A stretch of 64,000 bases of DNA, taken from positions 7,421,001-7,485,000 of the forward strand of contig NZ_CP165734.1 of assembly GCF_041200145.1 (NCBI RefSeq). Reading direction: 5' to 3'. The position numbers and the translations under genes are program-made. Below the pieces are notes generated by a model, which saw only the letters and a list, made by a program, of their open reading frames with translations, was not told where the DNA came from and searched no databases. Shown here piece by piece: positions 17,278-26,300 of the stretch. The DNA comes from Bradyrhizobium sp. LLZ17. Its GTDB lineage: Bacteria > Pseudomonadota > Alphaproteobacteria > Rhizobiales > Xanthobacteraceae. Within the stretch, counting starts at the first letter, position 1, and the number at the start of each line of letters is the position of its first letter.

Positions 17278-17301
17278 GGCCGACAATCATGATTGTCGGC
17301 C
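17278..17301 (-). terminator. Palindromic terminator of the hyf-like operon
   Basis: Perfect inverted repeat: arm GGCCGACAAT at 17278-17287 and its complement at 17292-17301, with a 4-base loop. On the minus strand it is followed by ATTTTC, giving a rho-independent terminator 42 bases after the hyfI stop. On the plus strand, downstream of the XRE gene, there is no T run. Confidence 0.75.
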
Positions 17302-17343
17302 AAGGGTCGTGCGTCGTCTCATCAAGCTTGCTCGGAGCGCTGA

Positions 17344-17877
17344 TCAATTGGAAGTAGCGCTGTCGGCCGTCTGATCGAGCAGAGCAAGAAGTCCTTGCAA
17401 GATCGCAAGCGGCGGCGGCGGGCAACCGGGGATGTGAAGATCGACCGGTATGACCTGCGAGACTCCGCCGGCCACCGCGTAACTGCCGGCAAAACACCCT
17501 CCGTCCTGGGCGCAATCACCCACAGCGACAACCCATTTCGGATTTGGGACCGCATGATAGGTGCGCTCCAACGCATGGCGCATGTTCTTGGTCACGGGCC
17601 CGGTCACCATCAGCACGTCCGCATGGCGAGGTGAAGCGACGAACCTGAGGCCGAAGCGCTCCACATCGTAGTAGGCATTGTTGACCGCGTGGATCTCGAG
17701 CTCGCATCCATTGCAGGATCCGGCGTCGACTTCGCGTATCGAGAGACTGCGGCCGAGGCGCCGCCGCGCAGCGCGACCAACGGTTGCTGCGAGCTCTGTC
17801 AGCGCGGCCTCGTTCGGCGACGGCGCCTGCTCCGTAAATGGTCGGCGAAACAGGCTTTCAAAAAGCAGCTTGCGCAT
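17344..17877 (-). CDS. hyfI: Hydrogenase-4 / complex I small (NuoB-like) subunit
   Basis: A 177-residue iron-sulfur subunit of the NuoB/HycG/HyfI family. It carries the ligands for one 4Fe-4S cluster: CNGCE (Cys pair about residues 54 and 57), GDCAQDGGCF (about 120-128) and GCPPPP (about 150). Such a cluster passes electrons to or from the large subunit at the membrane arm. It is the last gene of the operon, 12 bases after hyfG, and is followed by a strong terminator. Its cluster ligands are intact although the large subunit has lost the NiFe cysteines, so electron transfer is still expected. A soluble HyfA/HyfH-like ferredoxin partner is not encoded nearby. Confidence 0.9.
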   Translation of the reverse strand: MRKLLFESLFRRPFTEQAPSPNEAALTELAATVGRAARRRLGRSLSIREVDAGSCNGCELEIHAVNNAYYDVERFGLRFVASPRHADVLMVTGPVTKNMRHALERTYHAVPNPKWVVAVGDCAQDGGCFAGSYAVAGGVSQVIPVDLHIPGCPPPPLAILQGLLALLDQTADSATSN

Positions 17878-17889
17878 CCTGTGCTTCCG

Positions 17890-19401
17890 TTAAAGATCCT
17901 GGCCCGAATAGGAGCAGTTGAAGGACTTGTTGCAGAGCGGAAAATCCGCGACGATATTGCCCTCGATTGCAGCCTCCAGAAGCGGCCATTGAAACCACGA
18001 GGGGTCGCGCAGGTGGCATCGGTCGACCCGGCCGTCCCGCAGGCGGAGCCAGACCAGGACGTCACCCCGAAATCCTTCCACGATCGCCATGCCTTCCCGC
18101 GCCTCCCGCCGATGTCCCGCATGTGTGCCCAACGGGCCGTCGGGAAGGCGCTCCAGGATCTGGTCGATTAGCAGGAGTGACTGTTCGACCTCGCGCACGC
18201 GAATCCAGACGCGGGCGTTGACGTCACCCTCGTTCAGGACCGGCGCGTCGAAGCGCAGCGTGTCATATGGCGGATATCGAAGCGTAATTCGCGCGTCGAA
18301 AGACCGGCCCGATGCGCGGCCTATGTAGCCTCCGGCGGCATATTGTCTTGCCAGTGCCGGTTTGAGAACGCCGGTATTGACCGTACGATCCTGCAGCGAC
18401 GCCGTGTTGTCATAGAGCTCGACCAACTGCGGAAACCGCAGGCGGATAATGTCTAGCGCCGCCTGGATGACGTCCTTGCCGTCATCGTCGAGGTCGCGGG
18501 TCACGCCGCCAGGCACGATGATATCCCGCATCAACCGGTGGCCGAATGCGGCATCGGAGGCGCGCAGAATGCTCTCGCGCAGCACGCTGCAATGAGCGTG
18601 CATCAGCGCGAAGGAAGCGTCGTTGCAGATTGCCCCGATATCGCCGAGATGGTTGGCAAGCCGCTCCAGTTCGCCAAGCAGCGCTCGCAGCCAAACCGCA
18701 CGATCAGGCACGACGAGTTGCAAGGCTGCTTCGGCCGCACGCGAAAACGCAAAGGCATAGGCTACCGTGCTGTCGCCGGAGACGCGTCCGGCAAGCTTGG
18801 CCGCCTGTTCAAGACTGGCTCCAGCCATGAGACTCTCGATACCTTTGTGGGTATATCCAAGCCGCTGCTCCAGACGGACCACGGTCTCGCCGCTTGCCGT
18901 GAACCGAAAATGTCCGGGCTCGATAGTTCCGGCGTGCACCGGACCAACAGCGATCTCGTGCAGGCCAGGTCCCTCCGCCGGCAGGAAGGGATAAGGCGAC
19001 GCCTCCGACGAGGCGACGGCGCGATCTCCCAATGGGAAGCGCTCGCCCCAACGATTGTGATCGAGCCAGGGGCGGTTATCGGGCAGGCCTTCTGCAGTCA
19101 AGCCGAACAGATCGTTGAGGGTGCGCTCCAGTCGAAGCGCCGGCGGGTGATGCTTGCCGACCGAGGGATAGCGCTGATCGGGACAATCCAGGCTGATGTT
19201 GGCGATTTCTGCCGTTTGCTCGTCCATGATCGCCATGTGCACCGTTGAGGGTTCTCCCCAAAGGCCGAGCAGGCTCCAGCGCCCGTGTGCCAGCTCGCTT
19301 GCTGCAAAGGTCCAAACCGAAGCATCAACGATAACCCGCGGCCATGGGCTGTGTTGCTCAACCTGGTGGCCCTCGAGCATGAGATCGATCAGCGATGGCA
19401 T
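17890..19401 (-). CDS. hyfG: Hyf/complex I-like large subunit (NuoCD-type fusion) without NiFe-binding cysteines
   Basis: A 503-residue protein. The N-terminal ~150 residues match the 30-kDa NuoC/HycE-N domain, and the rest is a 49-kDa/NiFe large-subunit fold (LGYTHKGIESLM, NHLGDIGAICNDA, DGKDVIQAALD). In true group-4 hydrogenases the metal is held by RVCGxC near the start of the large domain and DPCxxC near the end. Here these positions read RVSGDST and DPSWFQW, so all four Cys ligands are gone. The C-terminus ends NKSFNCSYSGQDL, as in HyfG-like proteins. By sequence it is not a hydrogenase but a complex I-related redox-driven module, comparable to described energy-converting hydrogenase-related (Ehr) complexes. 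Confidence 0.9.
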   Translation of the reverse strand: MPSLIDLMLEGHQVEQHSPWPRVIVDASVWTFAASELAHGRWSLLGLWGEPSTVHMAIMDEQTAEIANISLDCPDQRYPSVGKHHPPALRLERTLNDLFGLTAEGLPDNRPWLDHNRWGERFPLGDRAVASSEASPYPFLPAEGPGLHEIAVGPVHAGTIEPGHFRFTASGETVVRLEQRLGYTHKGIESLMAGASLEQAAKLAGRVSGDSTVAYAFAFSRAAEAALQLVVPDRAVWLRALLGELERLANHLGDIGAICNDASFALMHAHCSVLRESILRASDAAFGHRLMRDIIVPGGVTRDLDDDGKDVIQAALDIIRLRFPQLVELYDNTASLQDRTVNTGVLKPALARQYAAGGYIGRASGRSFDARITLRYPPYDTLRFDAPVLNEGDVNARVWIRVREVEQSLLLIDQILERLPDGPLGTHAGHRREAREGMAIVEGFRGDVLVWLRLRDGRVDRCHLRDPSWFQWPLLEAAIEGNIVADFPLCNKSFNCSYSGQDL

Positions 19402-19419
19402 ATCCGGCTAATCCCCCAA

Positions 19420-20871
19420 CTATCCCAACAGGCGAGCGACATGCTGGAACCAGACCACGAGCGGCGCGGGAAGATAAATTCCCGCCATCAGTACCAGGGC
19501 AAGATGCGTGAACATCGGCACATAGGACGCCTCGGCTGACTTGGTGCTGCCGCGCGGCTCGCCGAATGCGACGCTTGTCAGGCGCAGCGTCAATGCGCCG
19601 AACGCCAGCAGCAGTCCGAACACCAGCACGATCGCGAGCAGAGGTTGGCGTGCGAAGGTCGAGCTTACCACCAGGAATTCGCTCATGAAGATGCCGAGCG
19701 GCGGCAGGCCAGCGATCGCGACAACGCCCGTCACCAGACCCCAGCCGAGCGCCGGATGGGTTACGGTCAGCCCCCTTATACGGCTGATCCGCTGCGTTCC
19801 CTTGATCTGGGAGATATGACCGACAGCGTAGAAGATGGCCGACTTGGTGAGGCTGTGCATCACCATGTGCAGAAGTCCGGCGAAATTGGCCAGCGGTCCG
19901 CCCATCCCGAACGCAAACACGATGATGCCCATGTGCTCGATCGAGGAATAGGCGAACAGGCGCTTGATGTCGCGCCGGCGGTAGAGCATGAACGCAGCGA
20001 ACACGAGCGAAACCAGGCCCATCGTCACCATCAGAGGCCCGGGCGCAATTGCGGCCGGATTTGCCGCAAGCAGGATCTTGAAGCGCAGCAGGGCATAGAG
20101 CGCGACGTTCAGAAGCAGGCCTGACAGTACCGCCGATATCGGCGTCGGACCTTCGGCGTGGGCGTCGGGCAGCCATGCGTGCAGCGGCGCCAGACCGACT
20201 TTGGTTCCGTAGCCGAGAAGCAGGAATATGAACGCAACGTTGAGCAGAGCGGGATCGAATTTGGAAGCGTGTTCGATCAGAAGCGTCCAGACCATACCGT
20301 CCTGACCTTCGCCAACGATCGGACGCGCGGCCATGTAAACCAGGATCGTGCCGAATAGCGCAAACGCGATGCCGACACTGCCCAGGATGAAATATTTCCA
20401 GGCGGCTTCGAGCGCGGCATGCGATCGATAAATCCCGACCATCAACACAGTCGTCAGCGTGGCGATCTCGACCGCGACCCACATCAGACCGATGTTGTTC
20501 GACACGAAAGCGAGGTTCATGCCGAACATCATGGTCTGGTACATGGAGTGATAGAAGCGCAGGTATACGGGCGTCAAACGGCCCGTTTCGAGTTCGTGGG
20601 CGATGTAGCTGGCGCTGAAGATGCTCGTCGTGAATCCCACAAAAGTATTGAGCACGATAAAGACGATGTTCAGATCGTCGATCAGCATGTACGGCCCTGG
20701 CGGCGGACGCTCGACGACCAGCAACGAGAGGGCAGCAAGAAAAGTCCCCAGGCTTGCGACGACGTTCAACTGCGCCGTCAGCCGGTAGCCCGGCAATATG
20801 GCCAGCAACGCTGCCGAGCCGATCGGAATCAGAAGGACGGCCGCCACCGGATCGAGGAAATGCGCGCTCAT
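19420..20871 (-). CDS. hyfF: Hydrogenase-4 subunit F-like proton-pumping membrane subunit
   Basis: A 483-residue antiporter-like subunit of the NuoN/NuoM/HyfF family with about 14 transmembrane helices. Conserved ion-channel features include VEIATLTTVLMVGIYR with Glu in helix 5, KVGLAPLHAWLPDAHAEGPTPISAVLSG (Lys and His of helices 7-8) and RDIKRLFAYSSIEHMG. This class translocates H+ or Na+ in complex I and group-4 hydrogenases. It overlaps hyfE by 4 bases (ATGA), so translation is coupled, and precedes hyfG by 18 bases. Confidence 0.92.
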   Translation of the reverse strand: MSAHFLDPVAAVLLIPIGSAALLAILPGYRLTAQLNVVASLGTFLAALSLLVVERPPPGPYMLIDDLNIVFIVLNTFVGFTTSIFSASYIAHELETGRLTPVYLRFYHSMYQTMMFGMNLAFVSNNIGLMWVAVEIATLTTVLMVGIYRSHAALEAAWKYFILGSVGIAFALFGTILVYMAARPIVGEGQDGMVWTLLIEHASKFDPALLNVAFIFLLLGYGTKVGLAPLHAWLPDAHAEGPTPISAVLSGLLLNVALYALLRFKILLAANPAAIAPGPLMVTMGLVSLVFAAFMLYRRRDIKRLFAYSSIEHMGIIVFAFGMGGPLANFAGLLHMVMHSLTKSAIFYAVGHISQIKGTQRISRIRGLTVTHPALGWGLVTGVVAIAGLPPLGIFMSEFLVVSSTFARQPLLAIVLVFGLLLAFGALTLRLTSVAFGEPRGSTKSAEASYVPMFTHLALVLMAGIYLPAPLVVWFQHVARLLG

Positions 20872-21536
20872 CGCCGTTCGCCCCGGTAGTCGTCGAGTGC
20901 GGAGACATCGACGGAATCGAAGCGTTCGCGGATCCGGAACAGGAATATGCCGATGACAATGAAGGCGATTAGGATCGAGAAGGCAACGCTGATCTCGACA
21001 ACCAGCGGCATGCCTTTGGCGCCCGTTGCGGCCAGCACCAGTCCGTTCTCGAGCGACATAAATCCGACGACCTGACTGACCGCATTGCGGCGAGTCACCA
21101 TCACCAGAAGTCCGAGCAGCACCACCGACAGCGCGAAGGCCAGGTCCTCGCGCGCCAACGGGTCTGCTTCCGCGGTCACCCTCAGCATCAGGACCATGGA
21201 GAGGGCGACCAGTCCCATTCCGGCCAGCATGGTCAGGCCTATCCCCACGGCCGACTCGATGTCACGATGAATTCCAAGCTGCATGACGATGCGGTGAAGC
21301 GCTACCGGAATGACGATCGCCTTGAAGACGAGGGCAATTGCCGCGGTGACGTACAGATGAGGCGCATCCTGGATAAAGGCCTGCCAGGCCACGGACAGCG
21401 CCAGCACCAGTGCGTGCAGCGCAAACACGTTCAGTAGCGAGTAGAGCCGGTCCTGGTACAGCATCATGAAGCTGATCAGGACGAGCCCGCCGGCCAGCGT
21501 ATGCGAGACGTCGAAGGCGAGGCTGTGCATCTGCAT
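20868..21536 (-). CDS. hyfE: Hydrogenase-4 subunit E-like (NuoK-related) membrane subunit
   Basis: A 222-residue hydrophobic protein of six to seven helices. The last three, with RRNAVSQVVGFMSLENGLVLAATG, match NuoK/HyfE and its channel Glu. The start is set at ATG 21536, which overlaps the hyfC stop by one base (TGATG); an upstream start inside hyfC would add an arginine-rich extension with no family match. It lies in the membrane arm between the NuoH-like subunit and the antiporter-like pumps. Confidence 0.9.
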   Translation of the reverse strand: MQMHSLAFDVSHTLAGGLVLISFMMLYQDRLYSLLNVFALHALVLALSVAWQAFIQDAPHLYVTAAIALVFKAIVIPVALHRIVMQLGIHRDIESAVGIGLTMLAGMGLVALSMVLMLRVTAEADPLAREDLAFALSVVLLGLLVMVTRRNAVSQVVGFMSLENGLVLAATGAKGMPLVVEISVAFSILIAFIVIGIFLFRIRERFDSVDVSALDDYRGERR

Positions 21537-22483
21537 CAGAAGCTCTTTGACACGAACAGAAGGAGGGTGCCGAGCAGGCCCAGCATGAGCGCGGCGCCTA
21601 GAAATTGCGGAACGCGAAACACCCGCATTTTCGCCGTCGCGGTCTCGAACAGCGCGAGGAAAAAGCCGGCAGCCGCGAGCTTGACGAGGTAGGCGACGGC
21701 TCCGACGGCGTAGGACAAGGGACCGGTGCCGAAGACGGCTATCTTCCAGGGCAGGAACACGCACGCGATCAGCGAGATATAAAGCAACAGCTTGAGGAAG
21801 GCGCCAAATTCGATCATCGCGAGGTGACGGCCCGAATACTCGAGGACCATCGCTTCATGCACCATGGTGAGCTCCAGGTGCGTGGCTGGATTGTCGACCG
21901 GAATTCGCGCGTTCTCCGCCAGGGCCACCATGATGAGCGCGATCACCGCCATTCCCAACGATACCCGCAAGCCGACATAGGATGAGGCCACGAAATTTGC
22001 GACCGTCGAAAGTTGGGTCGAGCCCGCAACCAGGGCAATGCAAAATACAACCAGCAGCATCGCCGGCTCCGCCAGCGCAGCGATCATGACTTCGCGGCTG
22101 GCGCCGATGCCGCCGAAACTGGTGCCGACGTCCATGCCGGCCAGCGCCAGAAAGAAGCGTGCGCTTCCGAGCAGCGACACGATGGCGATCAGGTCCGCGG
22201 TCCAGTTGAACAACAGCCCGGTGGCAAAGGTCGGCACCAGCGCGGCGGCGACCCAGATCGCGGCAAAGGTCACGTAGGGGGTGACGCGGAACAGCCACGA
22301 GGCGTTGTCCGCCAGCACCACTTCCTTGCGGAGCAAGCGCAGGAGATCCCGGTATGGCTGAAAGACCGACGCTCCCTGGCGGCGCACCAGGCGGGCCTTC
22401 ATTTTGCGAACGAAGCCGGTGAGCAGCGGGGCGAGTAGCAGCACCAGCAGCATCTGCATGCCCTGCACAAATATGTCGGACAT
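21536..22483 (-). CDS. hyfC: Hydrogenase-4 subunit C-like (NuoH-related) membrane subunit
   Basis: A 315-residue, roughly eight-helix subunit of the NuoH/HycD/HyfC family that anchors the peripheral arm. Landmarks are VRRQGASVFQPYRDLLRLLRKE (conserved arginines and glutamate near the quinone/hydrogenase interface), AALAEPAML, and the NARIPVDNPATHLELTMVHEAMVLEYSG block with its charged residues. ATG 22483 gives a TGATG overlap with the hyfB stop; ATG 22492 would add three residues. Interface residues are retained, which suggests the complex still assembles. Confidence 0.9.
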   Translation of the reverse strand: MSDIFVQGMQMLLVLLLAPLLTGFVRKMKARLVRRQGASVFQPYRDLLRLLRKEVVLADNASWLFRVTPYVTFAAIWVAAALVPTFATGLLFNWTADLIAIVSLLGSARFFLALAGMDVGTSFGGIGASREVMIAALAEPAMLLVVFCIALVAGSTQLSTVANFVASSYVGLRVSLGMAVIALIMVALAENARIPVDNPATHLELTMVHEAMVLEYSGRHLAMIEFGAFLKLLLYISLIACVFLPWKIAVFGTGPLSYAVGAVAYLVKLAAAGFFLALFETATAKMRVFRVPQFLGAALMLGLLGTLLLFVSKSF

Positions 22484-24498
22484 CACGACCATATCGCGAG
22501 CACCAGAAGCAGCGTGACGAGCGTGACAAAGACTAGGCTGAGATAGCGCCGGATGGTCAGGAATTGCAGGCGATTGAGCTTATCGGCGGAGAAGCCGACC
22601 GCGCCTGCTATCGGCTGATACATTGCCTCCCAGATCAGATCGTGCAATTCGATGCGCAGGCGTGCCGGCCTGACATCTCCTGGAGCCGGCATCTCGACAT
22701 GGTCGCGGGCATGGAACACGAGCGTGCCGAAAACGCGGCGGATAGGCTGCGCGAAGCTCGCGCCCGAGTACTGGGCCGCCGGTGTCGGGTCGGAAAAGCC
22801 GCAGCCCCAGGCCGGTCCCCGCCGCAACGCCCGAGAGGCAAAGCGATGAATGAAGACGACCGCCGCCGAGGCGGAAATCGTGATGAACAGCATCACGAGC
22901 AATCCGTTGTATGAACTGCGGCTCTCGGCAATCGGCGCGATCGAAAGCCAGGATTCGTTGGACTGAATCGGCATGTGGCCACCGAGAATCTGTACCGAGA
23001 TCGGCGCCAGCGCATCGATCACTGGTCCCGGCAGAATTCCAGCCAGCAAGCAGAGTGCGGCGAGGATGACCATCGCTGAAAGCGAGTAGCGGTCGACTTC
23101 CCCGGAGGTTTCCGCGGCCACGCTGCGCGGGCGCCCGAGAAAGGTCACGCCGTATGCCTTGACGAAGCACGCCGCGGCTAAGGCGGCAGCGAGGGCCAAC
23201 AGCGCGCCGACCGCAGGCACCGTGATCTTCAGCCCCCATTGCGGCAATTCCGGACTCTGCAGCACGGCCTGAAATATGAGCCATTCCGAGACGAAGCCAT
23301 TGAACGGCGGAAGTGCCGAGATCGCGACACAGCCGACCAGAACGGCGAAGCTCGTAACGGGCATGCGGTGAATGAGGCCACCCAGCTTCTCCATGTTCCG
23401 TTCGCCCGTCGTTGTCAGAACGGCGCCGGCGCCGAAGAAAAGCAGGCTCTTGAAGAAGGAATGATTGAGGACGTGGAACAACGCTGCGGTGAAGGCGAGC
23501 GCTGCCAGCAGCTTCAGCCCATTGGCCTGGAAGGCCAATGCAAGGCCGAGGCTCGCGAATATGACGCCGATATTTTCGATCGTGCTGTAGGCGAGCAAGC
23601 GCTTGAGATCGTTCTCCATCATCGCGTACAAAATCCCCATGACGGCGGTGATGCCGCCAAGAATGAGGACGATCACGCTTGCGGACCACGACGGCTCTCC
23701 CAACAGATCGAACACGACGCGGATGAAGCCATAGATCGCAACCTTGGTCATGACCCCGCTCATCAATGCCGAAATGTGGCTCGGAGCGGCCGGATGGGCG
23801 AGCGGAAGCCAGACGTGCAACGGCACCAGGCCGGCCTTTGAGCCGGCTCCGAGCAGCATCAGGATCAACACCAACATAGCGTACGGCGTATGGTGGGCCG
23901 CGCGGATGGCTGCAAACCCGTAATCGCCCGCCGGTCCCGCGAGCAGGCCAAAGGCCAGCAGAAGTGATAGCGTACCGAAGCTCGCCATCACGAGATAGAC
24001 ATAGCCGGCCTTTGCGTTACCCGCCTCACGATGGTGCGCCATCACCAGCGCCCAGGACGCCAGCGACATGAATTCCCAGCACAGGAGATAGGAAAACGCA
24101 TCATCCGCCAGCACCACGAGATTCATGCCGGCCAGAAAAGCGGGGAAGAAGGGGAGCACGCGGGTCGGCACCGGCTCATGGTGGCCGTAGCCGAGACCAT
24201 AGAGGCTTGCCGCGGCTCCCCCGAGATTGATGACAACAAGGAAAAACGAGGCGAGCGGGTCGAGGCAGAAATGGGCACCAAGCCACGGCAATCCGATCGG
24301 CAGCACCAGACCGGCGGCGGTTGTCGTGTCACCAAGTAGCGACCGGAGCGATCCGATCAATGCGACCGTGGCGACGGCCAACGTCGCGCCGTAAATGACG
24401 GCCGTATTGAACTTCGAGCGGCTCAGACATATGGCCAGCACCGCCAGTCCAAGCAATCCGGCAGCACACGCCATTTGCAAACTGACGCTGGACATCAT
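22483..24498 (-). CDS. hyfB: Hydrogenase-4 subunit B-like proton-pumping membrane subunit
   Basis: A 671-residue antiporter-like subunit of the NuoL/HyfB family with about 16 helices. Visible motifs are LLCWEFMSLASWALV (helix-5 Glu), KAGLVPLHVWLPLAHPAAPSHISALMSG (helix 7-8 Lys/His) and ENDLKRLLAYSTIENIG. A C-terminal hydrophilic segment (GCGFSDPTPAAQYSGASFAQPIRRVFG) is typical of HyfB/HycC. Its start overlaps the XRE stop by 4 bases, so the regulator and the pump are translationally coupled. It is the first structural gene of a six-subunit membrane complex. Confidence 0.92.
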   Translation of the reverse strand: MMSSVSLQMACAAGLLGLAVLAICLSRSKFNTAVIYGATLAVATVALIGSLRSLLGDTTTAAGLVLPIGLPWLGAHFCLDPLASFFLVVINLGGAAASLYGLGYGHHEPVPTRVLPFFPAFLAGMNLVVLADDAFSYLLCWEFMSLASWALVMAHHREAGNAKAGYVYLVMASFGTLSLLLAFGLLAGPAGDYGFAAIRAAHHTPYAMLVLILMLLGAGSKAGLVPLHVWLPLAHPAAPSHISALMSGVMTKVAIYGFIRVVFDLLGEPSWSASVIVLILGGITAVMGILYAMMENDLKRLLAYSTIENIGVIFASLGLALAFQANGLKLLAALAFTAALFHVLNHSFFKSLLFFGAGAVLTTTGERNMEKLGGLIHRMPVTSFAVLVGCVAISALPPFNGFVSEWLIFQAVLQSPELPQWGLKITVPAVGALLALAAALAAACFVKAYGVTFLGRPRSVAAETSGEVDRYSLSAMVILAALCLLAGILPGPVIDALAPISVQILGGHMPIQSNESWLSIAPIAESRSSYNGLLVMLFITISASAAVVFIHRFASRALRRGPAWGCGFSDPTPAAQYSGASFAQPIRRVFGTLVFHARDHVEMPAPGDVRPARLRIELHDLIWEAMYQPIAGAVGFSADKLNRLQFLTIRRYLSLVFVTLVTLLLVLAIWS

Positions 24499-24815
24499 GT
24501 GCGCGCCCTTGTTCTGCCTGATGCCTTGTTTTCCGATCGGACGCCCGGGGCGAGCCTGACCGAACCCGCATCCGATTTCAGTCGAACGCCACGGCCCTGT
24601 GAATTGCTGACCGCGCCTTCGTCGATCAACTCGATGCCGGCAGCGTCAAGAGCTGAGATCAGCTTCACCAGCGAATCGACATTGCCGCGAATCATCGCCT
24701 CACTCGCTTCCATACGCTGGATCGTCGGCACCGAAAGGCCGGCCAGTTCTGCGAGCCGGCGCTGATCGATGCCGAGGAGCACCCTGGCCGCCCGCAATTG
24801 AGCCGCTGTGATCAT
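24495..24815 (-). CDS. XRE-family regulator heading the hyf-like operon
   Basis: A 106-residue Cro/C1-type HTH protein (ITAAQLRAARVLLGIDQRRLAELAGLSVPTIQRME) with a conserved RGNVDSLVKLISALDAAGIELI segment and a basic tail. ATG 24815 matches the paralogue start exactly; the in-frame start at 24851 would add 12 unmatched residues. Its stop overlaps the hyfB ATG by 4 bases, an unusual arrangement that makes the regulator part of the complex operon. Autoregulation through the palindrome in its own promoter (24869-24883) is likely but inferred. Confidence 0.87.
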   Translation of the reverse strand: MITAAQLRAARVLLGIDQRRLAELAGLSVPTIQRMEASEAMIRGNVDSLVKLISALDAAGIELIDEGAVSNSQGRGVRLKSDAGSVRLAPGVRSENKASGRTRART

Positions 24816-24864
24816 TGAATGGCCCCACTCCCCGGACCGCACGAACACCAAACATCACCATTCC

Positions 24865-24892
24865 ATCCTAACTTATCATGTTAAAATGTCAA
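24865..24892 (-). promoter_or_regulatory. Sigma-70-like promoter of the XRE-hyf operon with internal palindrome
   Basis: On the minus strand TTGACA (24892-24887) is followed after 16 bases by TAGGAT (24870-24865), about 50 bases before the XRE ATG. The partly palindromic TAACTTATCATGTTA (24869-24883) lies in the spacer, an ideal repressor position. The area around 24855-24940 is notably AT-rich for this GC-rich window. The rest of the gap to 25281 shows no recognisable gene. Confidence 0.5.
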
Positions 24893-25281
24893 TTAGTGAT
24901 ATATAAAACATCTAATCTAAATATTCCCATTTCTCCCGCGAACGACCGGCATCCGATCTTCATGCGTTCAGAGCCAATTTGTTCTCCAGCTGGCAGCTGG
25001 CCGCCGGAGCCGGGAGCTATGACAAGCGCGCTTTCGGCCGGTACCGCAAGGAAGCGGCCCGCCTCGGCGGGCCACTGTTGTTTCGGAAGGGCGTGCCGCT
25101 CAGAATCTGCGCAATCGACTTCCGTTCCGCCCGACCAGGGTCGACGGCGCGTCGCTGAACCCCAGCCCGTCCGGCCGAAAGTTGATCGTTGTTCCGCCCT
25201 CGACGAACTCGGCGAACATTGCGCGGGATCGCCGAGTGCAGGCCGTTGGCCAGCCAGCGCATTACTGCGAGTCCAAACCGA

Positions 25282-26283
25282 CTAGTCATGCTCATACCGT
25301 TCCGAGAGAAACTGGTTGATCGCGTCGAATGCCTGCAGTCGGTTCTTCTCCAGCAGAACCATGTGCGTGCCTTCGCCGATTTCGACCCATCGCCGATATG
25401 GCGCGTGTTTCAACGAGAGGAACAAATCCTGCGCCGAGCTGATGGGCACGTCCCGGTCCCATTCGGCGTGGACCAGGAGCACCGGCGTGCAGATCTCGCC
25501 GGCATCGTAAAGGGCTTTGCCGGCCGCCCAATATTCGCGGATGTCGAGGATCGGGCCGTTCACCGCACGCATGAGCGGAGGGGTTCCGGCGCTGGCTTTC
25601 GGATCCGTTGCGAGCGAGATGTTCGCCCATAGTTCGAATCCGCCTGCTGGAATCAGACTTGGCCGCGCTGCTTCCGGCGCTGCCGAAAGCCAACGCTCTC
25701 TAAAGTCCAGAACAGGGACGTTTCGATACGCCCCGAGGCGGCCGCCTGCATCGATCGGAGCTGGGGCCTTCAGCAACCACAATGGCGCGAGCAGCGCGAG
25801 CTTCGCGACCTTGTCGTTATTGCTTGCGGTGTAAGCACCGGCCACAGAGCCGCCCCAGGACATGGCAACCAGATTGAGCCGCGTGATGTCGCGGGACTTC
25901 AGGATGTATTGGACTGCGCTGCCGAGGTCACGCACACCGACCTCGGTGCGCACAAGCGGTTCAGAATCTTCCGGCGGCGCGTCCATCTGCGGCGGGCGGG
26001 TCGATCCGCCGTAGCCGCGCACGTCGAGTGCAAAGACATCGTAGCCATGCCCGGCGAGATAATCCATGAAGGAGACGCCGCCGAGCGGCGCGTCGAAAAG
26101 GCTTCCCGACGAATAGGTCGCGCCATGCATCATCAGGATGGTTTGCTCGGCGGAGAAGGTCTTGAGCGTCGCTTTTCGCTTGTTGCGCAAGTGAAGGGAA
26201 ATTCCGGCCGTGTCGCTCGGGATCATGAGGTCTTCGACCACGAGCTCTTGTCTGTCTGCGCGTGCGTAAGCGTGCTGGTTCAT
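25282..26283 (-). CDS. Alpha/beta hydrolase
   Basis: A 333-residue alpha/beta-hydrolase fold protein. The oxyanion region is MMHGATYSS, the strand-4 acidic motif is DVRGYGGSTRP, the nucleophile elbow AMSWGG has Ser (first position Ala instead of the common Gly), and an acid/His pair lies in HAEWDRD and GEGTHMVLLE. Substrate is unknown. The order and spacing (17 bases) with the downstream-numbered MBL-fold gene, both on the minus strand, point to a two-gene operon divergent from the LysR gene. No signal peptide is visible. Confidence 0.8.
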   Translation of the reverse strand: MNQHAYARADRQELVVEDLMIPSDTAGISLHLRNKRKATLKTFSAEQTILMMHGATYSSGSLFDAPLGGVSFMDYLAGHGYDVFALDVRGYGGSTRPPQMDAPPEDSEPLVRTEVGVRDLGSAVQYILKSRDITRLNLVAMSWGGSVAGAYTASNNDKVAKLALLAPLWLLKAPAPIDAGGRLGAYRNVPVLDFRERWLSAAPEAARPSLIPAGGFELWANISLATDPKASAGTPPLMRAVNGPILDIREYWAAGKALYDAGEICTPVLLVHAEWDRDVPISSAQDLFLSLKHAPYRRWVEIGEGTHMVLLEKNRLQAFDAINQFLSERYEHD

Positions 26284-26300
26284 GATCGGTTTCCCTTTCG

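Noticed and set aside
17890..19401. Calling the hyf-like cluster an active NiFe hydrogenase
   Set aside because: All four NiFe-binding cysteines are absent from the large subunit.
19358..20959. 533-codon minus-strand frame overlapping hyfF
   Set aside because: Arginine/Ser-rich product with no family match; the hyfF frame contains all antiporter motifs.
24816..25281. Small protein genes in the gap between the XRE and hydrolase genes
   Set aside because: Short frames on both strands have no family motifs, ribosome-binding site or coherent codon use; only the promoter region is supported.
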